Positions 14,001-27,278 of a stretch of 64,000 nucleotides of DNA are shown one piece after another (the stretch's first letter is position 1; each line of letters begins with the position of its first letter). The position numbers were made by a program, and so were the translations under genes. The DNA comes from Panagrolaimus kolymaensis (taxonomy: Eukaryota > Nematoda > Chromadorea > Rhabditida > Panagrolaimidae). The notes under the pieces are model-generated. The model was given only the letters and a program-made list of their open reading frames with translations. It was not told the origin of the DNA and did no database searches. The stretch lies in assembly GCA_028622995.1 (NCBI GenBank), contig JAJQJQ010000069.1, positions 186,001 through 250,000 of the forward strand, in the 5' to 3' direction.

Positions 14001-17000
14001 AGTAGCAGCCGCAAGGAGAAAAAAAACAACGTTGTTCAAAGGAATAAAAAACTAAAGCAGCGACAACGACAACAACGTGGACATGATGGCACATCCATAT
14101 CCATTAATGGCACGCACAAAAAAAACTAAACTAAACTAAAAAAATAAAAGTTGTATGCAACAGCACAGCAGCCATGGAAGAGTTTGTTCTTTCGTTTTTT
14201 TTTATTGCTGCGTGTATTTGCTTGTGTTTTTTTCTTAACAAAAAAAAAAAGAGAAATTACGGCAAAGCAGTAGTTTAGTTTAGTTTCTCTATCATTGAGG
14301 AAGGCAAAATTCGAGAAAAAAAAAACAGCAAATAATCCAAAGAAGAAAAAAATAAGAAAAAGACAAATTTCTTTTTCGGGAAGCAAGCAAGCGACCACAC
14401 GCAAAAAAATGCACTTTTTGTGGGACTTTTTTCTTTTGGGAGACTTTGAAAGAAAAATAAACAAAATGACGCATTCTCTCGTTGCTACAATTTAAAATTT
14501 TGAAACCATGGAGATTTTTTTCAGGGTTATTGAAACAATGTAATTTGAAACAAAGTTTTTTTTAGTTTGAAGAATGAATGTAATTTGATGCCACGAAAAA
14601 AGGGGAAAAAGAAAACAGAGATATGTATTTTCTTTACCAAAGGCATGGGAATTTTTCTTTTATCGATGCCTAGAAAAAAAATAGAGAGAAGAGTTCGAGA
14701 GTAAATATTTGTTAGAAAAAAAAAGTTTTAGAGAAAAATGACGTTGATTGGAACTAATTTTACAATGAATAAAAATAAAAGACAGAAAATTTAAAAATAA
14801 ATACATAGATTGAAAAATGGAAACAAATATTAGCACAAATAAAAAAAAGTAAAATTTTGAAATAATTTTTTCTTTTCAAATTTAATTCTTTTTAATTTAA
14901 GTTTTTGTTTAATTTTAAAATTTATATTTAATCAGCTTTTCAGCTGCAAAGTTTTGTTTGCAAGAAAAAATTAAAAGCAATCTTTGGTCTTAAAAAATAA
15001 AACTGGAAAAAATCTTTTGAATTTGCCAATTTTTTAGACATTATTTTTTTGAGCTTTCAATTATTATTTATCAATTTTCAATTGCCTTTTTATAATCAAG
15101 CATGAATCATTTTTCTCAAAGATTAATTTGGAAGTTTCCTTAATTTTTATTTCTAAAATTAGTCAAAGCATTTCTTTCCTTTGTTGCTTTGTTTCCATTA
15201 AAAAAAGTTTGTAGCCTGTTTTCTTTTCCTTGATGAGTAGATTAAAAATGGATGAATCATTAATTAATCCTATCCTATCCCATTCCACTAGAGATCGTAA
15301 TTGACGTCATCGCAAGCAATATCGCTGATCTTTTTTTATGAACCGGTTTAATTTAAATAAAGACAAAACTGAGTTTTTTTTTTGATAATTTTACTTAGCT
15401 TCAAAAATAAAACCTTTTAGGTAAAAAGAAACATTTTTTAAAGACAGTTTTTTGAAAATTTACAATAGTTTCTTTTTGCTCTAAAAATCGACACAACCCA
15501 AACTTCTTTTTTTTTTGTATTTTTTCCATTCCTTTAATATTTACAAACACGATACTCTATGACTAACACCCTACGGCAATTGCATGTATAGCATCGGTGG
15601 TTCAGTGGTAGAATGCTCGCCTGCCACGCGGGCGGCCCGGGTTCGATTCCCGGCCGATGCAATCTTTTTCATTTTTTGACCTTATTCACATTCTTTGACT
15701 TGACATTTGTGAGAAAAAAAAACTTACAATGAATATGGCGGAAATTTTTGTCCATATAAAACATTAAAAAATAATTCTGATAGCCTTCTATTTTTAGCTG
15801 CATATGAATCGTCTATTAATGGAATACTTGTATTTGTTTGAGAGGTGGATGAACCCGGTTGTGGTTGAACCTGTACCATAATATCTGCTGTTTCAATGGT
15901 TGATGGAGCCATTCAAAACTCACCAAAGAGAGAGAGATTGAAAACGCTGCAGAAAAGAAAAGAATAAAAAATATTGGTACAAAATATTTTCATTGAGAGA
16001 ACACGAAAAAAAAACGAATAATGCAAGACAAAAGAATTTTTATTTTGCGCGTTTGAAAAAAAAATAAAAAACCAAAAAAAAGATAAACGACGAATTGCAT
16101 AAACACGAAGAAAAAAAACATATGTTACCCCAAAGTAGTCCATCTCAAACTCCTTAAAAAAAATTAAGAAAAAACGTGTGTTTATCGGAGCCAAACTGTC
16201 TCGTACAATTTTTTACCGACAACAATGAAAATAACAAAAAAAAAACTCGGTTGCTTCTTAAAATAAAAAAAATTTGTTTATCTTCGACGAGTTTTTTTCT
16301 TCTTCATCTCCCTCCACTTTGCTTCACTCACAAGAAAATATAAAAAAATAAGGAAAAACCCATTTTAAAATAAATTTTTTTATTGACTTTAAAAAACCAC
16401 CGAAAAAAAGCAAGCAAGACTCTATTGTTTTTTCTTTTGTTGTTGTGCGTCGTTTCATTTTTATTTTATTTTTTTCCAATGAGAAGAAAAATCAAAAGAG
16501 ACACAATCAACAATCAACCAAGCAGGGGTGGTCGAAGAAAGATCACAAAAGAAAATGTCGCTCGCCTGCTTTTCTCGTTGCTTGTTGCATAGATGTTCGT
16601 CGGTCCATTTCAACCACAAAAAAACGTCTTTTATTTTGTTTGAATCATCAAAATTTTATTTGAAAAGTTTAAGAAAAAAATAATATAAAAAGTTGATTAC
16701 GTGAAAACAAAAACTTTTTTGTTCCGGAAAACTTTTTTTTATTGTTGAAGGAGCTTGTTGTTTGTGAAATTTATAAAAAAAATAGTAATCCACGACAGTC
16801 GTCGTCGATCGGAGACTCGATGATGAGGTAAAAAAATAAGTTAGTTTCCTTCTCTCTCTCTCCTTAAAGGTCAAAAGGCGACGACGACAAAAAGAAGAAG
16901 AAAATGAGGAAGCAAAGATAAGTGACAAATGACAAGAAAAGAAAAAAATAACAGCTGTTTAGAATAAACAACAAGGTTATTTTTTGTTGTAATAATAATA

Positions 17001-20000
17001 ACAATGTTAAAAAATAAAAGTTTGACATGGATGTTTTTCTCATCAATGATAAAAGTTTGACGAAAGATCATAAAAAAAGAAAAAAATAAAAGAAGAAGGA
17101 TGAGATCAAATTTCAAAGAACTTTGCTGTAAAGTTCAGAATAACCAAATCCTTGAAATTTATTTTTAAAAAATCCCGGAAAAAGTTACAACAATGAAAGG
17201 TTTAAAAATAAAAAACCTGGAGTCCTACCACTAAAATTTTTGAATTCATAATTTTTCATATTTTTTAGTAAATTTTTCTACAAAAGTTTTTAGATCATGA
17301 AAATTAAATTATTTTTAAAAAGGGAGATTACGTTGCGAGAATTTTTCCAGCATAAAAAATAAACCCGTAGCTGATCTTTGATAAAAACAAGCTAGCTAAT
17401 TATCTTCCTTATCCCTTTAAAAAAAGTGGTAGTAAACAAAATAAAAAAAGAGGGGAAACTTTGATTGATGTTTATAAATTAACAAAAAGTTGTTATATAT
17501 ACTTCCGATAAAAATAAAGGAAAGCAGGGAGGATCATCCATCATTTATCACACCAAACTTGAAATGGGTTTTAACTACGCAAAACTACAAAGTACCAAAA
17601 AAGCAAGATACACGAAAAAATAATTATTGTTGTTGATATTTTTGAAAATAAAATAATTATAAATAATTTTAGAAATAAACTTTGCTAGAAAAATTAAAAG
17701 ACTTTGAAAGTTTTTAGGATTAACAAAAAGAATGCTTTTTTTATTATCTATGATCTGCAACAAATCGAAGGAATCTACGATAAAAAAATAAATATATAAT
17801 ACATATTTATTTGATCCAAGAATAATGTTTTGATTATTTTAAAGCGTAAAACAATGATGAACTTTCTTTTCGATCGAACATTAAAACGATAAAGAAAAGG
17901 AAATAGACAATACAACATCGGCGCCAAGAAATATGAAAAAAAAAGAATAAAAAACAATACAAACGTGATTGAAAAATGTGTGTTTAGCTAAAGTTTTTCG
18001 ATCTGGCTTTTTAATAATAAAAAAAAGTGGAAGAACTTTTAGAGAATTTTTTGTATGTTACACGCCTTTCAGAAATGTATGTACTTACAACTCGAAAACG
18101 AAAAAAGTTATTTAGTAACTAACTAAACAAATATGGCTGATTCACTGATTTATAAAACCAAAGGATTGGATTCGTAAAAATTGGGTGATGATGATGTAAT
18201 TTCCAAACAAAAAAAAACACACGCAGAAATTAATCAAATGGGTTTCAAAGAACCTACAAATTCCTTTACATCGTCTGCTTCTAAAAGCACTCAATAGAGA
18301 AAGAAAAAAGATACATTTAAAAATAATTTTGAGAAAATGAAAATGTTAATGGTAATTTATTCATGTCTCATTTTCATCACTCCACCTCATTTCCCTTGCT
18401 TGCTTGAGTTCCAAATGATTTCCTCGACACGACACAGAAACACACACCCTCACGTTCTCATCAGTCGCCAGCTTTTTCCTCATTCTTTCTTTTTATAACT
18501 TTTATTTTTTTTTTCAATCTTCTTTTGTTACATTGGATTACAATTTAAAAAAATATCAAAGAAAAAGAAAGAAAAATGACGCACAATGTCCAACTTCGAT
18601 CAAATTCGACCTCATTTCTTTCTTCTTTTTTGTGAAATCAAATTTTTTTGAAATGTCTTTTTTGTTGTTGATGTTCACTTTTTTTCTCTCTCACAAGAAT
18701 TAAAGAAAAAACACACCTAGATTTGATGAAAATTCAAAGGCGGGAAAAATAAGAAAAGCAGCCTCGATTTGAACAAAATCTTTAAAAAAAGAAAATTCGA
18801 ACAAAGAAATATTAAATTTTTGAGAATCAAACTATTCTACCTTTTTTATATCAAAGAACAAATATATTTTTTTTCGGGGTTTAACACGCTCGAAATATAT
18901 TAAAGCATTGATATTTAGAAATTTTTAAAATTAATCATTAACCTTTTTAATTTTATTTAGCAAAAAAGATCAACCATTTTTTCCCAAAATATAACTATTT
19001 TTGTTAATTAACTTTAACTTTTTTTTTGCACAAAGATCAACGTCTAATTTTTACAAAAACAGGGTGGATGTCAATTTAAATTATAAATAAAATATATTGC
19101 ATTTTTTTTGTTGCGCAAACACTCTCAAAACATACCTTAAATTTTTTTTGTGTTTTACACCTATGTTTTCTTTTTTCTTTCTTTTTTTAGACAAAACCGG
19201 AAACATTTTTGAAATTTTATCAACGAAAAAACTTTGTGTATTTTTTGCTCACAAAAAAAAAGATCATCATCGCTTGCTTCTTTTGTTGAAGACATTCTTT
19301 AAGCTCCGTGAATTTTTTAACAGAAATAAAGGCTTGGTTCTATTTTTATTTACATATTATTTTTTTTACGTTATGAAAGAGGTTTCATTTTTTCGTTAAT
19401 CAAAAGCTTAAATTTAAAATTAAAGAATTAAAATCTTTGACTACTAATTTCTTAAAAAAAAGTTTAACAAACAAACAAAAAAGATACACAAGTTTAGAAA
19501 GTTCAAGTGTCCGATGGTTAGTAACCTTGTTGAAGATTTTTTTAAAATTGTTATTTTCAAAAAAATAAGAAGATTTGTTCTTGGAATTAAGTATTCGAAA
19601 AAAGGTCAAAAAGAAACCATGAAATTCTCGTATCACGATTTATGTATTTTAAAACTTATCTTTTTAAACCAAAAAAGAAAAACGGCTAGATAGCAGCCGT
19701 TATTATACAGTAGGCTTTTTAGCCGGAAAAAAATTTTGCTGAATTTTTTCCATTTATTTTTTAGATCTCAGTTTTATTTTTAACAGATCAAAAAAATATT
19801 TAATAAAACCTTTTTCCTAAAATGTAGCCCTTCTTAAAATTTTTTTTTACATTTTTGAATAAAACCAAGCCTTCATTTTTCTAATCTTAGTTTTCATTTT
19901 TTATGATAGAATGAAAAATAAAAACCAACCGATCTTGAGGTGGAATACTTGAACCTCTAATTCCATTATTATTCCCATTTCCATTTGACGCTGACATAGG

Positions 20001-23000
20001 AGCATCAAAAAATGGATATGTATATCCCACACCATTGGATGATAAACTTCTTTCAAGTCCATAATGTAATTGCATTTCTAATGGAGTTACTCTACCAGAT
20101 ACTAAAAATAAAAAGTTTCTCTGAGTCTTAGCAAGAATGTTTAAAAAAAATTTACAAATATCTGGAGGAGTTCCATAAAATTTTGATCTATTTGGATTAT
20201 AAAGCCCTGGAAGAACTGACAATGAATTAGGTTTTTCAATATCAAATGATGTTGATGAAGGATTTGTTGTTGAAGGTGAGGCCAGCTCAGAAATATTATT
20301 ACTAATATTGTTATTGTTGTTTGGTTGATGAATATCCATTCTGGATGAAACCTTAAAAATTTTACAGCTATTATTAATTCTAACTCGAAATTTGGATTTT
20401 TTGAAAACCATTAAAAAGGGATTATTTCGAGAAAGAAGATTTATTTAAATATTCCTAGCATTTTTTAAAAATCATGATCCACGTAATCTATCTCTATTAA
20501 AAATCAAAAAAATCATGACACCAACAAAAAAAAATGAGGGAAATTGAGTTTAGTTTTCAAAACTACGTATCCTTTTTTTGGAAAATAATTAAAAAATACA
20601 CGCTGAAAATAATTTATGCTGGAAAAGATAGAGTTGTTGCTTGCTTTTAGTTAAGGCGTAAAAAATAGTTCAGAATATTTGAGTCCCAAAAAAGTTTAAA
20701 AAAATTTAAAATTTAAGAGGCAAGCACCTATTATTTGTTGCCGTGAAACTCGAGACCAACGTAAAAATTCAATTAATTTTCATATGTTTTCCAAAGCTAT
20801 CAAAATATTTATATATTAACGAAGTCATAAATCTATTGAGCTAGCTCTTAATGAGAAAAAAAAACAACTGCAATGAATCGACATTAATTGCATTTTATTT
20901 TAAACTAAAATAAAAAATTGTTTTTTATCAGCAGTATTTCTTTATAGCGAACCACAAAAATAAAAAAGTTTGTTTAGATTTATGTGTCCACACCATTCTT
21001 TGGTTTTCTTTCCTCAAATATCAAAGAACAAAAACCAAAGAAAATAAATAAATTGATAGCTGTTTTTAGAAGCTAAATTTTCAATGATTAAAAAAAAATT
21101 AGATAGCAATTTTTGTGGTTTCAAACATAAAAATAAATATTTTCAAGGAAAGAAACAAAATATTTGCTTTTAAAAAAAATTAAATAAATAAAAACTCACT
21201 GAATTAAATTCAGGTAAATTATTTTCTCGATCTGAATCATCTTCCATTGAAAATACTGTTGTTTCATGGGCTAAAGGATGATGCATGTGTTGCATTTGTC
21301 CTGATCCCGCCGTGGCTGAATGTTGATCGGCCGCTGTATGCAAATTTGGCGCCAACATATTCCCAGTATTATTAATATTGTTGTTATTTGGATGAAATAC
21401 GGTTGGAACAGGAAATGAAACTGAAATAACTCTCATTTTTTAAAATTTAATTTTAGGTCCAACAAATTCTTGAAAGCTATTATTTTTAGGCAAAAAACAA
21501 AGCAAAAAAATGAGTGATAAAAATAAAAAATCGATAAAAAAAACTATCATTAAATATATTTAGAATTTTAACTTGAAATAAAACAAAAAAATAACTCATT
21601 GTAAAATTATTCGATTTTATTGTTTCTATTTTTTCTTCATGGTGTTGCAAAAAAAAAAATGGAGTTCTTGATAACGATAAAGATCAAATACGTCAGTCAG
21701 TCGACGATAAAGAAAAAAAAAATAAGTTAAAGAAAAAGCTCCAAAAAAAACTTTTATTTTTATAGCAAAAAAAAATAATCAAAGTTTGATAAAATTCTTA
21801 TTCTTTTATTCTTTATTTTTAGCTTAACATTTTCTGGGTGAGTTTACTTTTAAATAAAGAATGCTCCAAAAAAAGAAAAAAAGTAAACAGAAAAAATGTT
21901 TTAAAAGTCAATAAATGGCAAAATCAAAGAAAAAAAGTGTTCGATCAAAACTCAACTTTTTTTTTTCAGGAATGAAACTTGAAAAAATAAACTATTAAAA
22001 ATCAATAATTTTTAGTTATACAAAAACAATATTAAAAAAAACTAATTATATAATCTTTTTTTGGGAGTCTCCCAACAAAAGAAAAACATAGTTTTGAGAT
22101 TTTAAATTTAAAAAATCATAGGAAAATAAATAAATGTGTAGCAAATTTTAAGTATTTTGTTTTTAAAACAACAACTAAAGAAAAAAAAGAGTTCCAAAAA
22201 GACAAAAATATTTCTTTCTTTCAGTGACATTCACTTTCAAAGTGTTATTTTTAAAATGTCAAGAATTAAATTTTTGAGTGCTGTGAAGAAAAAAAAACAA
22301 TTAAAAAAAGAAAAGGAAACGTCAATGCTAAAATTGTCTTTGAAATTAGCCTCGTTTAAAGAATAACAAAAAAAGAGGAGGAAGCTTTCTAAATAAAAAA
22401 TTAAATCTAAAAAAAACATTTCTGAGACTTTTTTTTTAATAAAAATGAGTTTTGTAACAAATATAAAATTTTTATTGCGAGATTCCAAGAAATAAAATTC
22501 AGCAACTTACTATCATTCCATGCAGCTAATGGGACAACTTTGGCGTGTCTTTTATGATCCCCACTTAAATCATGTTGATCATACCAATCCTTTGATTCCC
22601 ATCTTCCTCGTTTATATCTCTTTTCAATGGGTGGAAGTTGAAGCGAAGTTGCACCTGGATCACCAATAACCTTTCCAACTCTAAACCTTCCAGTGAAATT
22701 GGTCATTTTTATTTGAGATAATGGCAAATGAGGTTTATGAACGGCGGCTCTGGGCACCGTTAATGCTATTGGAATTGGTGATGGACACAATGGTAATAAA
22801 TTGGATGAATGTGTTATTGTTACAAAACCTGAAGAGTAAAAAAATTTATATAATTCCAAAGATTTTAATCAATAAAAAACATTTCTTTTTTTGGTGATAA
22901 AAAAAGATGGAAGCAAAAAGGAGGAAGAGGAAAAAGTTTTTGGTCTTAAAATTAAAATTTAAGAGAACAACAACTTTGCGACGGCTGAGTTTGTTGTTTT

Positions 23001-26000
23001 TTTAAGTTGGGTAAAATAGATTGTATTGATAAAAAATCAAAAGGATGCCATTCACGTGAATATTTACTTTAAAAAGTGTTCAAAATATTTTAAGATCAGA
23101 AAATGAAAAAGAAGGAAAAAAGTATGGAACAATAAAAAAAGCTTCTGCCAAACCAATTAATATAGTTGGATGGCAATAAAGAAAAAAGAGTTGATTGGAG
23201 GGGGCTGTTTGTTTTCCTAATTCTAAATAGCAAACGAATGAAGTGAGAAAAGGTGAGGTCGATCTCATGGCGAATGTTAATAATGATCGAATAAAAAGTT
23301 AATGGCCATTTAAAAAAAAAAACTTTTATTATGAAAAGGGAATCTGCTGCTGCTACAATGGATAAAAAAAAGTTAGTTAGGAAAAATACATCGGTTGCTA
23401 CAGTAATTTGGTTTTTATATTTCAAAGAAGCAAGCGATAGTACCGTACAGCAATTATTAATTATTTTTACTTGAAAAAGTTGAAAACCAAAAAGAAAAAT
23501 AATAGCTGAAAAGCTCATCAAGGTACCTTTATTGTTAGTTTATTATTATGTATTTAATCTCAAGAAATGTTTTGATAATAATAATTTGAAATTTAGGTAG
23601 GTCTTTTTGTAGCATCAGAAAAATAAATGTTTTTTAGCAGGACTTAAAAACAAAAAATAAATTCAAGTGATTTCAAACCTTTTTATCTTTAAAAAAATTT
23701 AATTAATTTTGTTTCAAACTTTTTTTTTCTTCGTCGATCAACAACCAATTAAAAACATTCAAAGGTTAAATTTAAAATTTAAAAAATATTTAATTACAAG
23801 TTTCCGTCCATTTTGATAAAAAAAAAACTAAACAAACCAAGAAAAAAAACTGACTTTTGTTTTATGTGTCCTCTCTCTTTTGTTGTTATTTTTTTCTTGT
23901 CCTCTCCCAAATTTAATCAGCCCTCAAAAAAATGAAATGAAGGGCAGTTGGTCTAAAAAAAGAGTGCACCACCACATTCTCTCAAATGATATGGCTTCTT
24001 TCATATTCTTTGCTTCCGCACTCTTCCACAAACAAACAAAAAAAGTTAGTTACGAGGTAGGTTGGTTGCCTAATTGCCAGCCACCAACCAACCAGCTGGT
24101 CAACAGAGTTAATGATAGAAAATAAAAAGTATTATTTGGGTGATTTAATGATGGAAGAAAGGAATAAAAACCGCTATCAGTCAGTCAGAGTCAGTTAGTC
24201 TCTCTCTTTCAAAGGGAAGCAAAAATAAATATTATACGAACAACTATCACCAGCAAAACAAAACAAATTGATTGTTTTGTTTTCAATATTTTTTCTTTTC
24301 TGTCTTTTTTTTGATTGGAAGAAAGAAAAATAAATTTTTCTTTTAAAGATGAGATAAGTTTTGCGATGGTGTTTATGGTTGTTGATCTGTGGGATGGAAA
24401 TCAAAGATCGCGAACTTGGAAGATAATGGATTAAAATTAAATTAACTTAATCTCATTGAACTCCCATTCTTTTTTAAAGCTGCCATCGAATAGAATCCAA
24501 ATTAGATATAGCAAAAAGAAATTTCAAAGACAAGCAAACGAGGATGTTACTTAAAAATAAATATTCTCTTACGTAAATACTTTTGAAGAAGAAGCCTCTT
24601 GTTTTTTAAACCTTAAAGATGATGATGAAGAAAAGTTTGGCAGAATAGAAAAAAAAATTATGCAAAAAATGTGCTTATTTTCTAAAGCTAGAAAAGACAT
24701 TTTTCAAGTACATATTTTTTTCTACGTAATAAAGAATTTTTGAGAGAGACAAAAAACAAACAAACAAGATGCATGAATAATAGAAATGAATTGCCACAGG
24801 ATAAAATAATACTTCAGTGGAGAAAAAAAGGTTCGCGGTTCACGAAACAAACAAAACTTTAAAATATAAAATTCAACCAACTAAAACTTACTTCGACTAA
24901 ATTTATTACCAAAATCATCGCTATCTGTGCTTGAAGCATCATCGAAGGATTCAGAATCTTTAGATTTTTCATCAATAATTGTAAATCTTCCTTCCGTGGA
25001 ATTTGAGAGGCGCCGCGAAGCTTCTGCAAATGATTCCGATGGTGAACGAGTTCTCGATGGTAAAGTCATTTTACGACGAATTATTTCTTCCTTCGGTGGA
25101 TCACAATGTCTTGGATTGCTGAAACAAAAAATAGTAGGGTAAATAAAGTTTAACAAGTTTTAAATTTTGTGGCGAGAGACACTGTTTTTCGGATTTCATC
25201 GTGAAAAGCATAAAAATTTATTAACTATTAAATTTGTCAACGAGATTTTTCTTTCTACCAAAAACTCTAACTTACCATAAACAAAATAAAAATTTACAAA
25301 TACGTAATTTAATAGTTTTGAGCGTCGTGATTAAAATCTTTTTTTCGAATGAAGAATTTTTGTTAAACTATTATTTTTATTTTTTTTATTTGCTAATTTG
25401 AAACACAAAAGTAAAGAAACAAATAAACACACACACAATACAATAAAACTCCCACAATTGTCAAATCAAATTTTTTTTGAAGTGAATTAAAAAAAATAAT
25501 AGAATCACACACCAGAAGAAGAAAAAAAAGTTAGGTAAAAAAACATTCCATCAATAAATAAAAAGTATAAAAAAGGAAAATCAAAAAAACTAGAAAATAA
25601 TAAAATATTTGATTGATTTTTAACCTTTTTTTTAAAGTTAGTTTTTTTATTTTTTTTATGGTGCGCAGGAAATTTTTTTTAATGGGAAGTTTAAATTTAT
25701 AGTGTCGATAGATTTTTTTGTTGGTTTGTTTGTGATAAATAATTCGTTAACCTAGCGCGTAACGATAGAAGTTGTAAATAAACATAAATAAATAATTTAT
25801 TTGACGCCCAAGGATTGCTCATTTAAAAAGGATATTGAAAAAATGATTTCAAATGGAAAATTTGAGAATAATAATTAATTTACCTTTAATTTTAAGTTTT
25901 GCAGATCAAAGAAATCCACAAATTCAAATATTATTTTTAGCCAAAAATTTTTTGAATAAATAATACTTTTTAAAAATCGCTCATCTTCTTTTTTCTCCTT

Positions 26001-26677
26001 TTATATTTATTTGGTGGTCGACGAAAAATGGTTCTCTCTTTTAATATCCGTTTATTATTATTTTTTTTATTGCGCTTATTTAAAAATGCTCCTGCTGATT
26101 TTCTTTTCCTATCTTTTTTTACTCACACGTTAACCTTTCTTTTCATATTCTTTTCACACACACAAATATGGAGAGAGATAGAAAAAAAACCAGTTTGAGA
26201 AATATCCACCAATCAAAAAAAAAAGTTGATTTGATTTTTTTGTTTATATTACAACAAAATAAAATAAACTTCTTAAAAGAAAAACATATATGTCAAAAAA
26301 AAGAAGAAAATGAAATGTAAAGAATGGACAGCAGCAAAACGTTATTTTTTCCTACTATAGAAACAAGTTTTTTGGATATGGGTATCAAAATAATTATTAT
26401 GTTGGTAATCATATCCTAATCTTTGATATATCTATTTGTTAATTAGGTTTAAGAAAATCATAACTTTTAAATAACAAATTTTTGCATTTAAAAAAACTTG
26501 TTCCGAAGCTTGTTACCTCACTTTTTAAAAAATTTACTAATAAATTTTTTAAATTAATTAAAAACTCAGTTTTTTGTGAATTTGTTTAAAGATTTCTAAA
26601 AAAAATCCTTACCTTATAATTTTAAATTTATTCGTCATTCCTGCAACAGCAAAAGCAAACGCTAAAGAAGAACCCAT
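11019..26677 (-). CDS. tsct-1: TSC22/bunched family leucine-zipper protein, long isoform
   Basis: TSC22-domain proteins act as dimeric transcription and growth regulators. Minus-strand exons: 26677-26613, 25118-24892, 22828-22511, 21420-21200, 20351-20156, 20101-19930, 11800-11740 and 11252-11019. All phases agree and give 497 residues. Hallmarks in order: N-terminal box (NKFKIIS, then KDSESFDDASSTDSDDFGNK); second box (GRFRVGKVIG, YKRGRWESKDWYDQHD); Asn- and Ser-rich linker; TSC box (IIAIDSKIEQAMDLVKTHLM, FAVREEVE); leucine zipper (LLRAKIVELDTTIAQLQSENAI); tail SAVAAQ. Exon 13651-13488 can be included in frame if donor 19926 is used (553 residues). The two conserved N-terminal boxes mark this as the long TSC22D1/BunA-type form. 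The symbol is by C. elegans orthology. The donor at 19930 is the weakest junction. Confidence 0.88.
11740..11988 (-). CDS. TSC22 gene, proximal alternative first exon containing the TSC-box start
   Basis: ATG at 11988 (MLEANSFPGNFFGSK) reads in frame through HSLAPETVQPPKNTIHFL into SSTGNANSQIIAIDSKIEQAM, then donor GTAAG. This gives a 160-residue isoform. The other isoforms enter the same exon internally, after a TTGTTTTTAG acceptor at 11801-11802. Confidence 0.72.
11989..13487. promoter_or_regulatory. Probable promoter region of the proximal TSC22 isoform
   Basis: No coding exon recognised. A locally GC-richer stretch at about 12450-12520 precedes the first exon at 11988 on the minus strand, as expected for a promoter or 5' UTR. 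No TATA box identified. Confidence 0.35.
13488..13651 (-). CDS. TSC22 gene, cassette or alternative first exon
   Basis: Minus-strand exon with one open frame (KMIKSGQGGGMSGVIGNGG, DSLFHLAKESFFSQ) and a GTAAG donor in phase 2 that fits acceptor 11800, giving FFSQH-STGNANSQ. Entry at 13651 is phase 0. It is therefore either a cassette exon after 19926 or, using its internal ATG at 13639, the first exon of a 148-residue short isoform. Confidence 0.7.
13652..15590. other. TSC22 intron, noncoding
   Basis: Rich in A and T runs; the short open frames are low-complexity Lys/Phe-coding runs. Nothing supported. Confidence 0.6.
15591..15661 (+). tRNA. tRNA-Gly (anticodon GCC)
   Basis: A 71-base cloverleaf: acceptor GCATCGG pairs with CCGATGC, the D arm contains TGGTTCAGTGG (A box), the anticodon loop CTGCCAC has GCC at 15623-15625, and the T arm is CCGGGTTCGATTCCCGG (B box). 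Discriminator A at 15661, followed by CTTTTT as a Pol III terminator. It lies on the plus strand inside the minus-strand TSC22 gene, about 66 bases from an exon. No intron. Confidence 0.97.
15728..15912 (-). CDS. TSC22 gene, alternative first exon of a short isoform
   Basis: ATG at 15912 opens MAPSTIETADIMVQVQPQPG and continues to NVLYGQKFPPYS, with a GTAAGT donor in phase 2. Joined to 11800 it reads PPYSF-STGNANSQIIAIDSK and yields a 159-residue protein with the complete TSC box and zipper. Joined to exon 13651 it would hit a stop at once, which argues for direct splicing to the TSC-box exon. Confidence 0.75.
15913..19929. other. TSC22 intron / upstream region of a short-isoform first exon
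   Basis: No exon recognised in 4 kb. A CT-rich run (about 16849-16864) and a GC-richer patch (about 16795-16825) lie upstream of the first exon at 15912 and may be promoter elements. Confidence 0.45.
20352..21199 (-). other. TSC22 intron, noncoding
   Basis: Between exons 21420-21200 and 20351-20156; the phase-0 junction reads EFNS-VSSRMD. No other feature seen. Confidence 0.65.
21421..22510 (-). other. TSC22 intron, noncoding
   Basis: Between exons 22828-22511 and 21420-21200. A and T runs only. Confidence 0.65.
22829..24891 (-). other. TSC22 intron, noncoding
   Basis: Long intron without recognisable exon. Around 24057-24100 there is an imperfect inverted stretch (GGTTGGTTGCC and CCACCAACCAACC). 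Confidence 0.55.
25119..26612 (-). other. TSC22 first intron, noncoding
   Basis: Between first exon 26677-26613 and exon 25118-24892. No exon or RNA gene seen. Confidence 0.6.
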
Positions 26678-27000
26678 CTTTCTTTATTTTTTTTTTGTCT
26701 TTTTTAAATTTCTACTTTTTGAGATTTTTTTCTCAATGAGAAATATAAATAATGAAGCTTTGGTTTTTTATTTTTTAAATTGATTTCTTTAAAGAAAAAA
26801 AGCCAATGAAACTACTCTGTTGTTTCAAGCTTGCTTTCATTAAATGCTATATGCCGCCACCGACTCCACCATCTTGCTTTTTTCGGACCTCAACATGGCC
26901 ATCTTCGAAAAAAAAACAATTAAGCATTTTTCTTTTTCATTAAAGACTAGACAAAAGTCATTAAGAATTAAAATAAAAAACTCTGAAAAAGGATAGGGTT

Positions 27001-27278
27001 CAGGGCTGAGCGGAAATGACTTATCCATTAACGGAACGGAAACGGAAACGGAACTGAGGCCGTTCCGTAAAAGCGGAAACGGAACTCCAAAAACCACGGA
27101 ATTCCGCGGAAAACGGAAACGGAACGGAAATTTTCCATCAGTTTTGAGGCTTCCGCGGAAAAGGAAACGGAAGCGGAAATTTAAAATTTTTATTAAGGAA
27201 ACGGAAACGGAACGGAACTCAAAAAAACCACGGAATTCCGCGGAAAACGGAAACGGAACGGAATTCCGCTCAGCCCTG
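27001..27278. mobile_element. hAT-type MITE built of ACGGAA repeats
   Basis: A 278 bp element with 15 bp terminal inverted repeats, CAGGGCTGAGCGGAA at the left and TTCCGCTCAGCCCTG at the right. It is flanked by the perfect direct octamer ATAGGGTT (26993-27000 and 27279-27286). CAGGG ends and an 8 bp target duplication are diagnostic of hAT transposons. The interior is dozens of bases of ACGGAA/GGAAACGG repeats with GGAATTCCGCGG palindromes. The open frames across it are repeat artefacts. It lies in the intron between the two distal TSC22 first exons. Confidence 0.92.

Noticed and set aside
13861..14495. Several overlapping ORFs of 60-112 codons
   Set aside because: Low-complexity Lys- or Phe-rich frames on both strands in an intron, with no splice sites or domains.
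15913..16194. 93-codon minus-strand ORF upstream of a TSC22 first exon
   Set aside because: Poly-Phe frame of A/T runs; the exon start at 15912 explains the only coding-like part.
23080..23521. 141-codon minus-strand ORF
   Set aside because: Hydrophobic low-complexity frame inside a TSC22 intron, without conserved motif or exon borders.
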